Source: Bacteroidaceae bacterium
GTDB lineage: Bacteria; Bacteroidota; Bacteroidia; Bacteroidales; Bacteroidaceae
Length of the DNA stretch: 38,852 nt
Direction: 5' to 3'
NCBI GenBank assembly: GCA_017617575.1
Contig: JAFZVY010000021.1
Coordinates: 1-38,852 of the forward strand
In this document: in pieces, positions 31,571 through 38,852 of the stretch
How the letters are laid out: each line of letters begins with the position of its first letter
Numbering within the stretch: position 1 is the first letter of the stretch
The notes under the pieces: model-generated
The model's database searches: none
The model's input: the letters and a program-made list of their open reading frames with translations, nothing else
Told to the model about the DNA's origin: nothing
Translations under genes and position numbers: made by a program

Positions 31571-31690
31571 TTGCCCCCCGACCCCAAGAAGGGGCGGCCA
31601 TCCGGTTTGGGGGTAGATGGCTAAATAATGTTAACCCCGACTGCAATCATCCTTCTTGGGGATGGCTGCCCCCTTCGGGGGTTAGGGGGC
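31571..31690. repeat. GC-rich inverted repeat between murE and mraY
   Basis: The left arm at 31571 (TTGCCCCCCGACCCC, then GGGGCGGCCATCCGG) and the right arm ending at 31690 (CCCCCTTCGGGGG and flanks) are inverted copies of one consensus. The left arm plus its flank is about nine-tenths identical to the right arm at 25741-25795, in reverse orientation. Confidence 0.75.
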
Positions 31691-31693
31691 TGT

Positions 31694-33139
31694 TTAGAAG
31701 CATGCTCTCACTTCTTCCTTGTCGTCGAAGTGATGCTTCACACCTTTTATTATCTGATAGTCCTCGTGTCCCTTACCTGCGATAAGGATGACATCGCCTG
31801 GCTGTGCAAGCATACAAGCTGTCTTAATTGCCTGACGACGGTCCACGATAGTCACTGCCTTCTGCTTCTGCTCCTCGCTAAGGCCTGCCTCCATGTCACG
31901 GAGGATATCCTCAGGCTCTTCAAAGCGTGGGTTGTCACTTGTGAGGATAACCTTGTCACTCTGGCGTGCTGCTTCCTGTGCCATGAGCGGACGCTTACCC
32001 TTGTCACGATTACCACCAGCACCACATACGGTGATGACCTTACCCTTGCCGTTGAGCACTCCGTGGATGGCGTTGAGCACATTCTCAAGCGCGTCAGGTG
32101 TGTGGGCATAGTCAACGATAGCTGTGTATCCTGATGGAGAACGAAGTGCCTCAAAGCGTCCGTTGACTGGCTTCATGGCACTAAGTGCAACAAGCACGTC
32201 CTGTGGGTTCTTGCCAAGCATGACGGCTGCGCCATATACGGCAAGGAGATTGCTTACGTTGAACTTACCTATGAACTGTACACCCACTTCCTTTCCATTG
32301 ATGTCGAGGTACATTCCCTCGAAGTGGCACTCTATAATCTTAGCCTTGAAGTCAGCTGGGCTTTGTACTGAATAAGTCTTGACTGTAGCCTTTGTGTTCT
32401 GAACCATTACCATGCCGTTCTTGTCATCAGCATTAGTGATGGCAAAGGCGTCGGCTGGAAGGTTGTCGAAGAACTGCTTCTTAGCCTTGATGTAGTTCTC
32501 GAATGTCTTGTGGTAGTCGAGGTGGTCACGTGTGATATTAGTAAAGAGACCTCCCACGAAACGGAGTCCACCGATACGGTTCTGTACAACGGAGTGGCTA
32601 CTTACCTCCATGAATGCGTACTCACATCCTGCCTCCACCATACGTGCAAGGAGAGCATTGAGTGTAACAGGGTCAGGAGTAGTATGTTCTGTTGGCACAG
32701 CCTCTCCATCTATGTAGTTGCATACAGTAGAGAGGAGTCCTGCCTTGTGTCCCATATGGCGGAACATATCGTAAAGAACAGTAGCAATGGTAGTCTTACC
32801 ATTAGTGCCAGTCACACCGACAAGCTTGAGCTTGCTGGTAGGGTCGCCATAGAATGTTGTTGCAATCTGTCCAACCACCTGCTCTGAGTTCTCCACACGA
32901 ACAAAAACTGCCTTGTCTGCATATTCAGCAGGAACAGTTTCACACACAACAGCAACGGCACCAAGTTCGATGGCCTTACCTATGTAGTTGTGTCCATCTG
33001 CCTGTGTACCCTTTACTGCAATGAAGAGATGACCTTCACCGATAAGTCGTGAATCAATATTCACGCCCTTGATATCCTTGTCAAGGCTACCTACAACCTC
33101 AAGGACATTCAGTTTTGCTACAAGTTCCTTTAGTTTCAT
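31694..33139 (-). CDS. murE: UDP-N-acetylmuramoyl-tripeptide synthetase (meso-diaminopimelate-adding)
   Basis: A 481-residue cytosolic ligase that adds the third amino acid to UDP-MurNAc-dipeptide. [16 protein letters not shown] opens domain 1; [18 protein letters not shown] is the ATP-binding loop; [17 protein letters not shown] and [17 protein letters not shown] form the middle domain; [14 protein letters not shown] and [16 protein letters not shown] follow. The motif TSDNPR is the family's mark for meso-diaminopimelate as substrate. I start at 33139 (MKLKELV); the frame is open ten codons further up, but that part comes from intergenic sequence. It lies between ftsI and mraY, with 199 and 124 bases of repeat-containing spacer. 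Confidence 0.95.
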   Translation of the reverse strand: MKLKELVAKLNVLEVVGSLDKDIKGVNIDSRLIGEGHLFIAVKGTQADGHNYIGKAIELGAVAVVCETVPAEYADKAVFVRVENSEQVVGQIATTFYGDPTSKLKLVGVTGTNGKTTIATVLYDMFRHMGHKAGLLSTVCNYIDGEAVPTEHTTPDPVTLNALLARMVEAGCEYAFMEVSSHSVVQNRIGGLRFVGGLFTNITRDHLDYHKTFENYIKAKKQFFDNLPADAFAITNADDKNGMVMVQNTKATVKTYSVQSPADFKAKIIECHFEGMYLDINGKEVGVQFIGKFNVSNLLAVYGAAVMLGKNPQDVLVALSAMKPVNGRFEALRSPSGYTAIVDYAHTPDALENVLNAIHGVLNGKGKVITVCGAGGNRDKGKRPLMAQEAARQSDKVILTSDNPRFEEPEDILRDMEAGLSEEQKQKAVTIVDRRQAIKTACMLAQPGDVILIAGKGHEDYQIIKGVKHHFDDKEEVRACF

Positions 33140-33292
33140 AATCTCAGCCCTCAACCCCGACCATCCCAAACAGGGAAGGAGAAGTTACCAGAGGGATATT
33201 TTTAATTGATAAATTACTACTATGTATGTTTTGCTTTTGAGCCTTCGGTTTATTCTAGAGCCTCTAGCCTTTCTAGAAAAACATCTCAACTC

Positions 33293-33327
33293 AACTTTTA
33301 ACTTTTAATTTTTAACTCTTAACTTCA
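33293..33327. repeat. Five-unit 7-bp array (AACTTTT type) before ftsI's end
   Basis: Five heptamers in register, for example AACTTTT (twice) and AACTCTT, lie between the ftsI stop and the murE start. The rest of this spacer has a partial copy of the GC-rich arm near 33145-33185. Confidence 0.7.
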
Positions 33328-33338
33328 CCCTTAGGTGA

Positions 33339-35483
33339 TTAATTGAGCCTGAGCGTAATTGTTTGTCCCTTAGTGAATGCGCTACCAGCAGACACGCTTT
33401 GGCTTGTCACCTTGCCCCTACCAGAGAGGCGCACCCTGAGTCCACGACTCTCAAGAGCATAGACCGCATCACGGGCACCCATGCCTATGACGTTTGGCAC
33501 GGACTTTTCGTACATGGTGCGTGAGGAGAGAGTGAGGCTACCGTGCTTAATCTTTGCATTACACCATTCGCCCACGTTATCCTCGTATGCCTTTACTCCG
33601 AGACTTCGGAGAACAGCCTTGGCAGATGCCGTATTACCGTTTTTCACGTTTGGCACGAGTTGAGTGTTGGAATCCACCGCACACACAAGTTCACGTGTCA
33701 CGTGCTTTGAGAGCACTCGCTGTGAAATCTTGGAGAATACCGTACCTGCCTGTCCACCACCACTCGAAATGAAGTAGTTGTGACGTATTGACACTATACA
33801 CGAATATTTTGGTTCCTCCGAAGGAAAATATCCACAGAAGCTAACGAGGTGCTCCGTTCCGTATCGTCCTCTGGCTGAAATCTGTGCCGTACCAGTCTTA
33901 CCTGACACATGGAACATAGGATTGCCTGCAGGCTTTCCAAGTCCGTCCTTGTCGCACACCACCCTCTGGAGCATCTCCTGTATGTTCTTCAGGGTGCTTG
34001 GCTTGCATATCTGCGACTTGATGACCTCCACAGGATAATGCTTGACCGTGTCGCCATTCTGCAAAAGACCAGAAACGAAGCGTGGCTTTACCATCTTACC
34101 GCCATTGGCTATGGCATTATAGAATGTCACGATGGATATAGGCGGTATCTGTGTCTCATAACCGATGGACATCCACGGAATGGTAGTGTGTGGCCAGTTA
34201 CTCCTATCCTTGGCTGGATAACGTATCTGCGGGTCAGCCGTACCTACGAAAGGAAGGTTGAGCGGAGTGCCTATACCAATCCTGCGAAGTCCTTCGACAA
34301 ACTTCTCTGGCTTCTTATGATAATACTTGTCAACAAGCTTTGCCGTACCAATGTTTGAAGATACCATAAGGACATGCGGAACGTCAATAACATGATAACC
34401 GCCCTTGTTCCAGTTGTGGTCCTTCATCTTGGCTCCATACATCATCTCAACTCCGTTGCCGGTATCCACAATGTCGCTCTTGTGCACATATCCGTCATCC
34501 ATAGCCACCATGAGGGATGCTGTCTTGAATGTTGAACCCGGCTCCATGAGTGCTGCAAGTGCATAGTTACGTCCCTCGTAGAAACGGTTTGTCTCTGGGT
34601 CACGCTGGAGATTGACTATAGCCTTGATATCTCCTGTGGCTACTTCCATGAGTACCACTACACCTATGTCGGCAGTCAGTTCTGCCATCTTCTCCCTCAA
34701 CGCATTCTCGCAGATGTCCTGCATATTCACGTCAAGAGTCGTAATGAGGTCGCATCCATCAATCGCTGGTTCGTCAATAATCTCAAGATATTTGGAAAGT
34801 ACCTTCTTACGGTGTGACAATCCCGGTTTACCACGGAGTACAGAGTCGTATGCAAGTTCAAGACCTGAACGTGCAGAGTCCTTGGCACCATAAAGGTCGC
34901 CGAGTGTACGCTGAGCCAACGAACCGAAAGGTTTCTTACGACCGTTACGTGTCTCCACCACAAGACCGCTGGTATATCGTGACTCCCTGAACACAGGAAG
35001 TTTTTTTATCTCGTTGTACTGAATATAGTTGAGCGTCTGTCCCGGACATATCTCATAGTGACGTGAACCCTTGTCAAGTCCCTTTAGAAGATGCACCTTA
35101 TATTCGAGTGGAGTCTTTGCAGGACAAATCTCTGCAAGTCCCTCACAGATGGAGTCGATATTCTCAGCAAAGAGTTCCTTCTTTTCAGCCACCTTCTTCT
35201 CGTAGGCTGTATCGCTCTTCTCTATACCCGAACGAAAGTCGATGTACAGCTTATAGTTAGGCAAGCTACTTGACATCAACTGACCATCCGCAGAGAGTAT
35301 ATTGCCTCTGGAAGCCTCAAGACGGATAGAGTCAACCTCTGTCACCTTGCCCACTTCCTGCCAGGCTTCACCCTCAACGAACATCACTTTTAGCATCGTG
35401 ACAAATATCCAAATGGCAAATGCACAGATGATAAAGTAGAAGGTAATGAACCTTGGAACTATTTGCTTCTTGTCAAAATCCAC
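33339..35483 (-). CDS. ftsI: Septal penicillin-binding transpeptidase with PASTA domains
   Basis: A 714-residue class B penicillin-binding protein. A short cytosolic N-terminus is followed by one helix (about 13-34) and a periplasmic dimerisation part (DSIRLEASRGNILSADG). The transpeptidase has the catalytic S317-TFK, S375-SN and K529-TG motifs, all intact. After about residue 600 come two PASTA repeats (LVPNVKNGNTASAKAVLRSLG; VPNVIGMGARDAVYALESRGL), ending in GQTITLRLN. PASTA domains on FtsI are common in Bacteroidetes and probably sense or bind the cell wall. It cross-links septal peptidoglycan with FtsW (outside this window). ftsL precedes it by 188 bases. Confidence 0.93.
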   Translation of the reverse strand: MDFDKKQIVPRFITFYFIICAFAIWIFVTMLKVMFVEGEAWQEVGKVTEVDSIRLEASRGNILSADGQLMSSSLPNYKLYIDFRSGIEKSDTAYEKKVAEKKELFAENIDSICEGLAEICPAKTPLEYKVHLLKGLDKGSRHYEICPGQTLNYIQYNEIKKLPVFRESRYTSGLVVETRNGRKKPFGSLAQRTLGDLYGAKDSARSGLELAYDSVLRGKPGLSHRKKVLSKYLEIIDEPAIDGCDLITTLDVNMQDICENALREKMAELTADIGVVVLMEVATGDIKAIVNLQRDPETNRFYEGRNYALAALMEPGSTFKTASLMVAMDDGYVHKSDIVDTGNGVEMMYGAKMKDHNWNKGGYHVIDVPHVLMVSSNIGTAKLVDKYYHKKPEKFVEGLRRIGIGTPLNLPFVGTADPQIRYPAKDRSNWPHTTIPWMSIGYETQIPPISIVTFYNAIANGGKMVKPRFVSGLLQNGDTVKHYPVEVIKSQICKPSTLKNIQEMLQRVVCDKDGLGKPAGNPMFHVSGKTGTAQISARGRYGTEHLVSFCGYFPSEEPKYSCIVSIRHNYFISSGGGQAGTVFSKISQRVLSKHVTRELVCAVDSNTQLVPNVKNGNTASAKAVLRSLGVKAYEDNVGEWCNAKIKHGSLTLSSRTMYEKSVPNVIGMGARDAVYALESRGLRVRLSGRGKVTSQSVSAGSAFTKGQTITLRLN

Positions 35484-35496
35484 TGTTTATTTGTAA

Positions 35497-35630
35497 GTTT
35501 ATTAGTTTTTGAGTTTTTAGGTTTTTGAGTTGTTGAGTGAGTTTTTAGGTTCTTAAGTTTTTAGGTTTTTGAGTTTTTGCGAATGCTTCTTTAGCTACAA
35601 CTATAGAACTTATAAACTCACAAAACTTAA
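35497..35630. repeat. Eleven-word 8-bp array with an inverted partner, between ftsL and ftsI
   Basis: From 35497 to 35580 octamers such as GTTTTTGA, GTTTTTAG and GTTCTTAA follow each other, with one half-unit (GTGA) breaking the register at 35537-35540. From 35599 octamers of the opposite type follow (AACTATAG, AACTTATA, AACTCACA). The two halves are partly complementary. Confidence 0.75.
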
Positions 35631-35671
35631 ACCAAGTAAAATCTATTTTTCACTCTTCACTTTTACTCAGA

Positions 35672-36226
35672 CTAGTTTCCATCCTCGTTCACATCATATT
35701 CGCCCATGTCCTCCACGTGGTGGCTGTTGGCTGGCGCGCTACCTTGGCGCAAGAGGAAAGGTGCTGTAACGCTCGTAGAAAGGATGCTGTCAGGTGTCTG
35801 CTTGATGACCTGCTCCACATTTGATTGTCGGAGGAAGTTCATCAACTCGCTCGACTGTGTGAGTACGTTATACTTCACGTCCTTCAGTTCCTTGCGAAGG
35901 GCATCCTCAAGCAAGGTGTCGTCCTGATACTCGTATCTGTTCCACGTATAGATGATGATGAGAAGAACGATGTACGTTATATATCCAATCTGGCTGATGA
36001 ACATACGACTCTTCAGAAAGTCACCACCAATGATAGTACGAAGAGAAAGTTCCACATCCTCATCATACCCCTCATCTATGGAGACCGTCTCCTCCGCTTC
36101 CCTGCGGAGTTCACGCTCCTTAGCCTCTGCCTCAAGTTCAGCCAACGTCTTGTTGTCATCATCTTCAGTCAGATTGCCAGAAGCCTTAGCCATCTCCTCT
36201 ATGTCATCATTAAGATTATAATCCAT
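35672..36226 (-). CDS. ftsL: FtsL-like cell-division protein
   Basis: A 184-residue bitopic protein. Residues 1-80 are a long acidic cytosolic tail rich in Asp and Glu, the helix ISQIGYITYIVLLIIIYTW (about 81-100) crosses the membrane, and the rest (about 103-150) is a periplasmic coiled-coil-like segment (DALRKELKDVKYNVLTQSSELM). Position between rsmH and ftsI and this topology are those of Bacteroidetes FtsL-like proteins, which link FtsB/FtsQ to FtsI/FtsW in the divisome. Sequence identity alone would be too weak; the call leans on context. The C-terminal tail (about 150-184) is probably disordered. Confidence 0.75.
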   Translation of the reverse strand: MDYNLNDDIEEMAKASGNLTEDDDNKTLAELEAEAKERELRREAEETVSIDEGYDEDVELSLRTIIGGDFLKSRMFISQIGYITYIVLLIIIYTWNRYEYQDDTLLEDALRKELKDVKYNVLTQSSELMNFLRQSNVEQVIKQTPDSILSTSVTAPFLLRQGSAPANSHHVEDMGEYDVNEDGN

Positions 36227-36245
36227 AACACTAAATGACCTTTTG

Positions 36246-36372
36246 ACCTTCCCCCAGCCCCTTCCTTTCAGGACGGGGAGAAGTTACTCTTTCGTTAAAC
36301 TATCAATTATAAATTATCAATTGTCAATTATCATTCCTCTCCCCGTCCTGAAATGAAGGGGTTGGGGAAGGT
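36246..36372. repeat. Long inverted repeat enclosing a heptamer array, between rsmH and ftsL
   Basis: About 38-base arms (36246-36285 and 36334-36372) are near-exact inverted copies of GACCTTCCCC...CTTTCAGGACGGGGAG-type sequence. Between them lie five heptamers in register (36298-36332), such as AATTATC (twice) and AATTGTC. Together they form a large cruciform-capable block in the operon. Confidence 0.75.
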
Positions 36373-37281
36373 CTAAATCTTCTCCGCAATTCTTAGTTTC
36401 GCACTCCTTGACCTTGGGTTTCGCTCCTGCTCATCAGCATCAGGCACTATGACCTTGTTGTTGACAAGCTTATATGGCGAGTTACTTCTTCCAAAGAAAT
36501 CCTTGTCTTCCTTACCCTCCACATTACCCGTTTTCATCAGGTTCTTGACTATGCGGTCCTCAAGGGAGTGATATGTGATTACCACGAGTCTTCCGCCTGG
36601 GCGAAGCAACTCCGTGGCAGAGTGAAGCATCTCCTTAAGGGCATCCATCTCATGGTTCACTTCTATGCGGAGAGCCTGAAACGCCTTGGCAAGCTCCTTC
36701 TTCTCATCCTTCTTGCCACAGAAAGGACGAACCACATTAAGGAAATCCTCTATCGTCTCTATCTTCTTCACTTTGCGAGCAGCCACGAGAGCACTTGCAA
36801 GCTTGCGTGAGTTCTTTATCTCGCCATATAGATAGAACACATCAGCAAGCTTGGCCTCCTCGTATATGTTCACCACATCGGCTGCAGTCATGCCAGCACG
36901 CTGGTTCATACGCATATCCAACTTACCATCAAAACGGAAAGAGAAGCCACGGTCGCTATCATCAAAGTGATGCGACGACACGCCAAGGTCAGCCAGCAAA
37001 CCGTCAATCTGCTCCACGCCATGATAGCGCATGAAGTTCTTGAGGTAGCGGAAGTTTGAGCGAACAAACGTGAACTTGTCATTAGGCTCCACATTCTTCT
37101 CTGCATCGGCATCCTGGTCAAAACTGTACAGATGGCCGTCCTTATCCAGTCGTGAAAGAATCTCACGACTATGACCACCACCACCAAAAGTGACATCGAC
37201 GAAGTTTCCTCCCTTGCCAATGTTCATGCCATCTACGCTCTCCTTGAGCAGTACAGGAACGTGGTAAACTATCTCTTGCAT
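36373..37281 (-). CDS. rsmH: 16S rRNA (cytosine-N4) methyltransferase RsmH
   Basis: A 302-residue methyltransferase that modifies C1402 of 16S rRNA. HVPVLLKESVDGM opens the protein; VDVTFGGGGHSREIL is the S-adenosylmethionine site; YSFDQDADA, LLADLGVSSHHFDDSDRGFSF and MDMRMNQ-like sequence near 135, and VITYHSLEDRIVKN are diagnostic of RsmH/MraW. It is the first gene of the dcw segment here; mraZ, usually just before it, is not present in the 611 bases upstream, where the next gene runs the other way. Confidence 0.96.
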   Translation of the reverse strand: MQEIVYHVPVLLKESVDGMNIGKGGNFVDVTFGGGGHSREILSRLDKDGHLYSFDQDADAEKNVEPNDKFTFVRSNFRYLKNFMRYHGVEQIDGLLADLGVSSHHFDDSDRGFSFRFDGKLDMRMNQRAGMTAADVVNIYEEAKLADVFYLYGEIKNSRKLASALVAARKVKKIETIEDFLNVVRPFCGKKDEKKELAKAFQALRIEVNHEMDALKEMLHSATELLRPGGRLVVITYHSLEDRIVKNLMKTGNVEGKEDKDFFGRSNSPYKLVNNKVIVPDADEQERNPRSRSAKLRIAEKI

Positions 37282-37289
37282 TTCCTTGA

Positions 37290-37434
37290 ATTTGTAAGTT
37301 TTTAGGTTCGTAAGTTTTTAAGTTTTCGTGACAACACGGGTCGTAAAGAAAGCAGAACCAAGGACGTGCGAACTCTTGAACTCACATCCGCAAGAACTAA
37401 CCAACTTAAAAACCTAAAAACTCAAAAACTTATT
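37290..37434. repeat. Inverted pair of 8-bp arrays upstream of rsmH
   Basis: Five octamers (37290-37329), including GTTTTTAG and GTTTTTAA, are matched by an opposite-strand set (37371-37434) including AACCTAAA and AACTCAAA. The middle (37330-37370) is unique. The array lies where the rsmH promoter should be, yet no TAnnTTTG box on the minus strand was obvious there. Confidence 0.7.
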
Positions 37435-37583
37435 TCTACAGTTTTGTACCGCAAATTTAGACATTTCCCCACATATCTCCACACTTTCCACCTTATTTTT
37501 TAAAAACTACCTTTATTTTATCCACATTCAAGCAAAAGGAAGCATCTTTTTGTGTATCATTTTGTCAAAGTGCAATCCACCGT

Positions 37584-37616
37584 CAATCCTTCGCTAACCC
37601 TTCGTTCTTCGTTCGT
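37584..37616. repeat. Three-unit 11-bp array (NNNCCCTTCGT type)
   Basis: Three 11-mers in register, the middle one TAACCCTTCGT. This is nearly the reverse complement of the word TAACGAAGGGT at 6978-6988. The rest of 37435-37845 is A/T-rich with one small TGTAAGT/ACTTACA dyad. Confidence 0.5.
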
Positions 37617-37845
37617 AATTTTCCAGTGAACTGCCAAGTAACAAAATGTAAGTTCCCCTTCGTGTGCTCACTTACAAAAAGTTCCTTCATCATGAATACG
37701 CTCTGCATCCGTTCTAACTTTACATTTTCTGTGTAATAGGTTCCAATGTGCACAAAAAATCATCTAAATTACTCCGTCTTAAATGAGATTCAATGTTTTT
37801 GTACAGATAATGTGTAAAACATGTGCATATATTGGCGAAAAAGTT

Positions 37846-37853
37846 TATTTTTG
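37846..37853 (+). promoter_or_regulatory. -7 box of the secreted-protein gene
   Basis: TATTTTTG matches TAnnTTTG and lies 39 bases before the ATG at 37893. No exact TTTG is at the -33 position. Confidence 0.55.
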
Positions 37854-37892
37854 TACTCGTAAAAACATTTATTCTAAAAATTCTAATAGGTT

Positions 37893-38852
37893 ATGAAAAA
37901 GAACTTTACTTTATTACTGTTCCTTCCTACCATGTTTGCACTTAATGCCAATGCGCAGGAAGACATTGAAGACCAACTTCCAAAGAGTCTTGTAGTGTTT
38001 CGCAATCCTAACGTCAAGGGTGTCCGTCTTGACAGTATCGTGACCAAAGTGTTGGACAATCAGCAAGCTCTGATTGACGAAGGTGTCCGTCTCGACCGTA
38101 TATCCGATTTTAGTGTATATGATTCAAAGGTTGTATTTGACTATCCTGAAGATGGAGGCGAGCCAACGAGACGACTTGTAAGTGGTACTACCGATTATTT
38201 TAACAACATTTCTGTTAAATACGACAAGGTAATCAATGGTATTAAACTTGCAAATAAAACGCGTAAAACCGTTAGTTACAAGAATGATGTTTGTCTTGGG
38301 GTTGTAGGCATAACAGAGATGTTAGGCGAGTTTCCAATTAAGGAAACCACCCTTGATAATGGTGTCGTAACAAGCGAGACAACATACGAGTACAACAACA
38401 AATTGGATATGACATTACGTCTTCGTTATGAATATGACGCAGAGGGTAATGTAACTGGTGGTGACAAGGTAACAGTTAACTACAAGGATGACTTCCGTAC
38501 AGAGGTAAACTATAAGTACGATACATCCAAGAAGGACTTTGTGGCAGCAAAGAAGACTGTGACTAAGTCCGACAAGTGGTATGGATGGATTACGGAAAAA
38601 TATATCTATGACGCTGATGCTGAAGGCAATTTTGGCGAATGTTCATATTCGTTAGTCATGAATGTTGAGAATGTTGACTTTGGCGAATTTGAAAATCTTG
38701 ACGTAAAAGGCGTTGTGACAACTGTTGAGGATGGCATAGTGAAATCATACAATATTTCTACAGATTACAAGTTCAGATTTTTTAGCGAAGATCTTAGATA
38801 CAATGATTATCTTGAATATTCTGTAACATACAAGTTGAATGATAAAGGTGAA
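37893..38852 (+). CDS. Secreted protein of unknown family (cut by the window end)
   Basis: The frame is open for 320 codons from ATG 37893 to the window edge. It begins MKKNFTLLLFLPTMFALNANAQ, a clear signal peptide, then EDIEDQLPKSLVVFRNPNVKG. The body is rich in Tyr, Asp and Lys and repeats strand-like segments such as YEYDAEGNV, YKYDTSKK and YIYDADAEGN, a little like the YD motifs of Rhs proteins but not in regular spacing. I do not recognise the family. It is probably periplasmic or outside the cell. Whether it ends in a type IX sorting tail cannot be seen because the 3' end is outside the window. Confidence 0.8.
   Translation, partial: MKKNFTLLLFLPTMFALNANAQEDIEDQLPKSLVVFRNPNVKGVRLDSIVTKVLDNQQALIDEGVRLDRISDFSVYDSKVVFDYPEDGGEPTRRLVSGTTDYFNNISVKYDKVINGIKLANKTRKTVSYKNDVCLGVVGITEMLGEFPIKETTLDNGVVTSETTYEYNNKLDMTLRLRYEYDAEGNVTGGDKVTVNYKDDFRTEVNYKYDTSKKDFVAAKKTVTKSDKWYGWITEKYIYDADAEGNFGECSYSLVMNVENVDFGEFENLDVKGVVTTVEDGIVKSYNISTDYKFRFFSEDLRYNDYLEYSVTYKLNDKGE

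Noticed and set aside
33140-33169. Ten-codon extension of MurE
   Set aside because: It is encoded by the partial GC-rich arm; MKLKELV at 33139 matches the family's start.

Overview
The window looks like a chromosomal segment of a Bacteroidales bacterium, most likely Prevotellaceae. The pointers are many promoters with the Bacteroidetes -7 box TAnnTTTG (often with TTTG 19-21 bases upstream), a DUF4254 gene beside a glycosyltransferase, a C-terminal tail like the type IX secretion sorting signal, an outer-membrane barrel with a degenerate TonB-receptor plug, and a small LLAGSG peptide. I found no rRNA, tRNA or CRISPR. The species cannot be fixed from the sequence alone.

Layout. 1-2300: the end of an IS transposase abuts an outer-membrane beta-barrel gene. 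2477-6750 (minus): an anaerobic C4-dicarboxylate transporter, then a large secreted endonuclease/exonuclease/phosphatase-fold protein. 7330-10013 (plus): a lipocalin-like lipoprotein, DUF4254 and a GT4 glycosyltransferase. 10200-10722: a YoeB/Txe-type toxin-antitoxin pair. 10837-13156 (minus): an unusual operon of sigma-70 region 2, a frameshifted protein (sigma region 4, one membrane helix, periplasmic linker, outer-membrane barrel), and a lipoprotein. 13157-14307 has no gene but is highly structured. 14308-17603 (minus): an overlapping operon of polysaccharide deacetylase, GtrB-like GT2, GT87 and GtrA. 17739-23399 (plus): an LtaS-like phosphotransferase and four glycosyltransferases. 23672-27507: etfB, etfA and an acyl-CoA dehydrogenase. 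27797-28651: a DUF3592-like membrane protein. 29118-29246: a 42-residue peptide with its own promoter and terminator. 30310-37281 (minus): a dcw segment, rsmH-ftsL-ftsI-murE-mraY. 37893-end: a secreted protein cut by the window edge.

How it fits together. Two divergent operons around 17.6 kb plus the 8.1-10.0 kb pair form a surface-glycan toolbox: polyprenyl-phosphate sugar transfer (GtrB, GtrA, GT87), deacetylation, phosphoglycerol-type decoration and several cytosolic glycosyltransferases. The Etf/acyl-CoA dehydrogenase operon fits anaerobic flavin-based redox metabolism. The dcw segment makes peptidoglycan precursors and the septal transpeptidase.

Two things stand out. First, a sigma factor whose own polypeptide appears to run through the inner membrane and end in an outer-membrane barrel, like a sigma counterpart of the dual membrane-spanning anti-sigma factors of Bacteroides. 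It is currently split by a one-base frameshift. Second, nearly every long gene-free stretch is built from short periodic words (7, 8, 11, 21 or 22 bp) that are often palindromic or paired with an inverted copy. The most striking is 385 bp that can be read as 35 consecutive 11-mers in one register.
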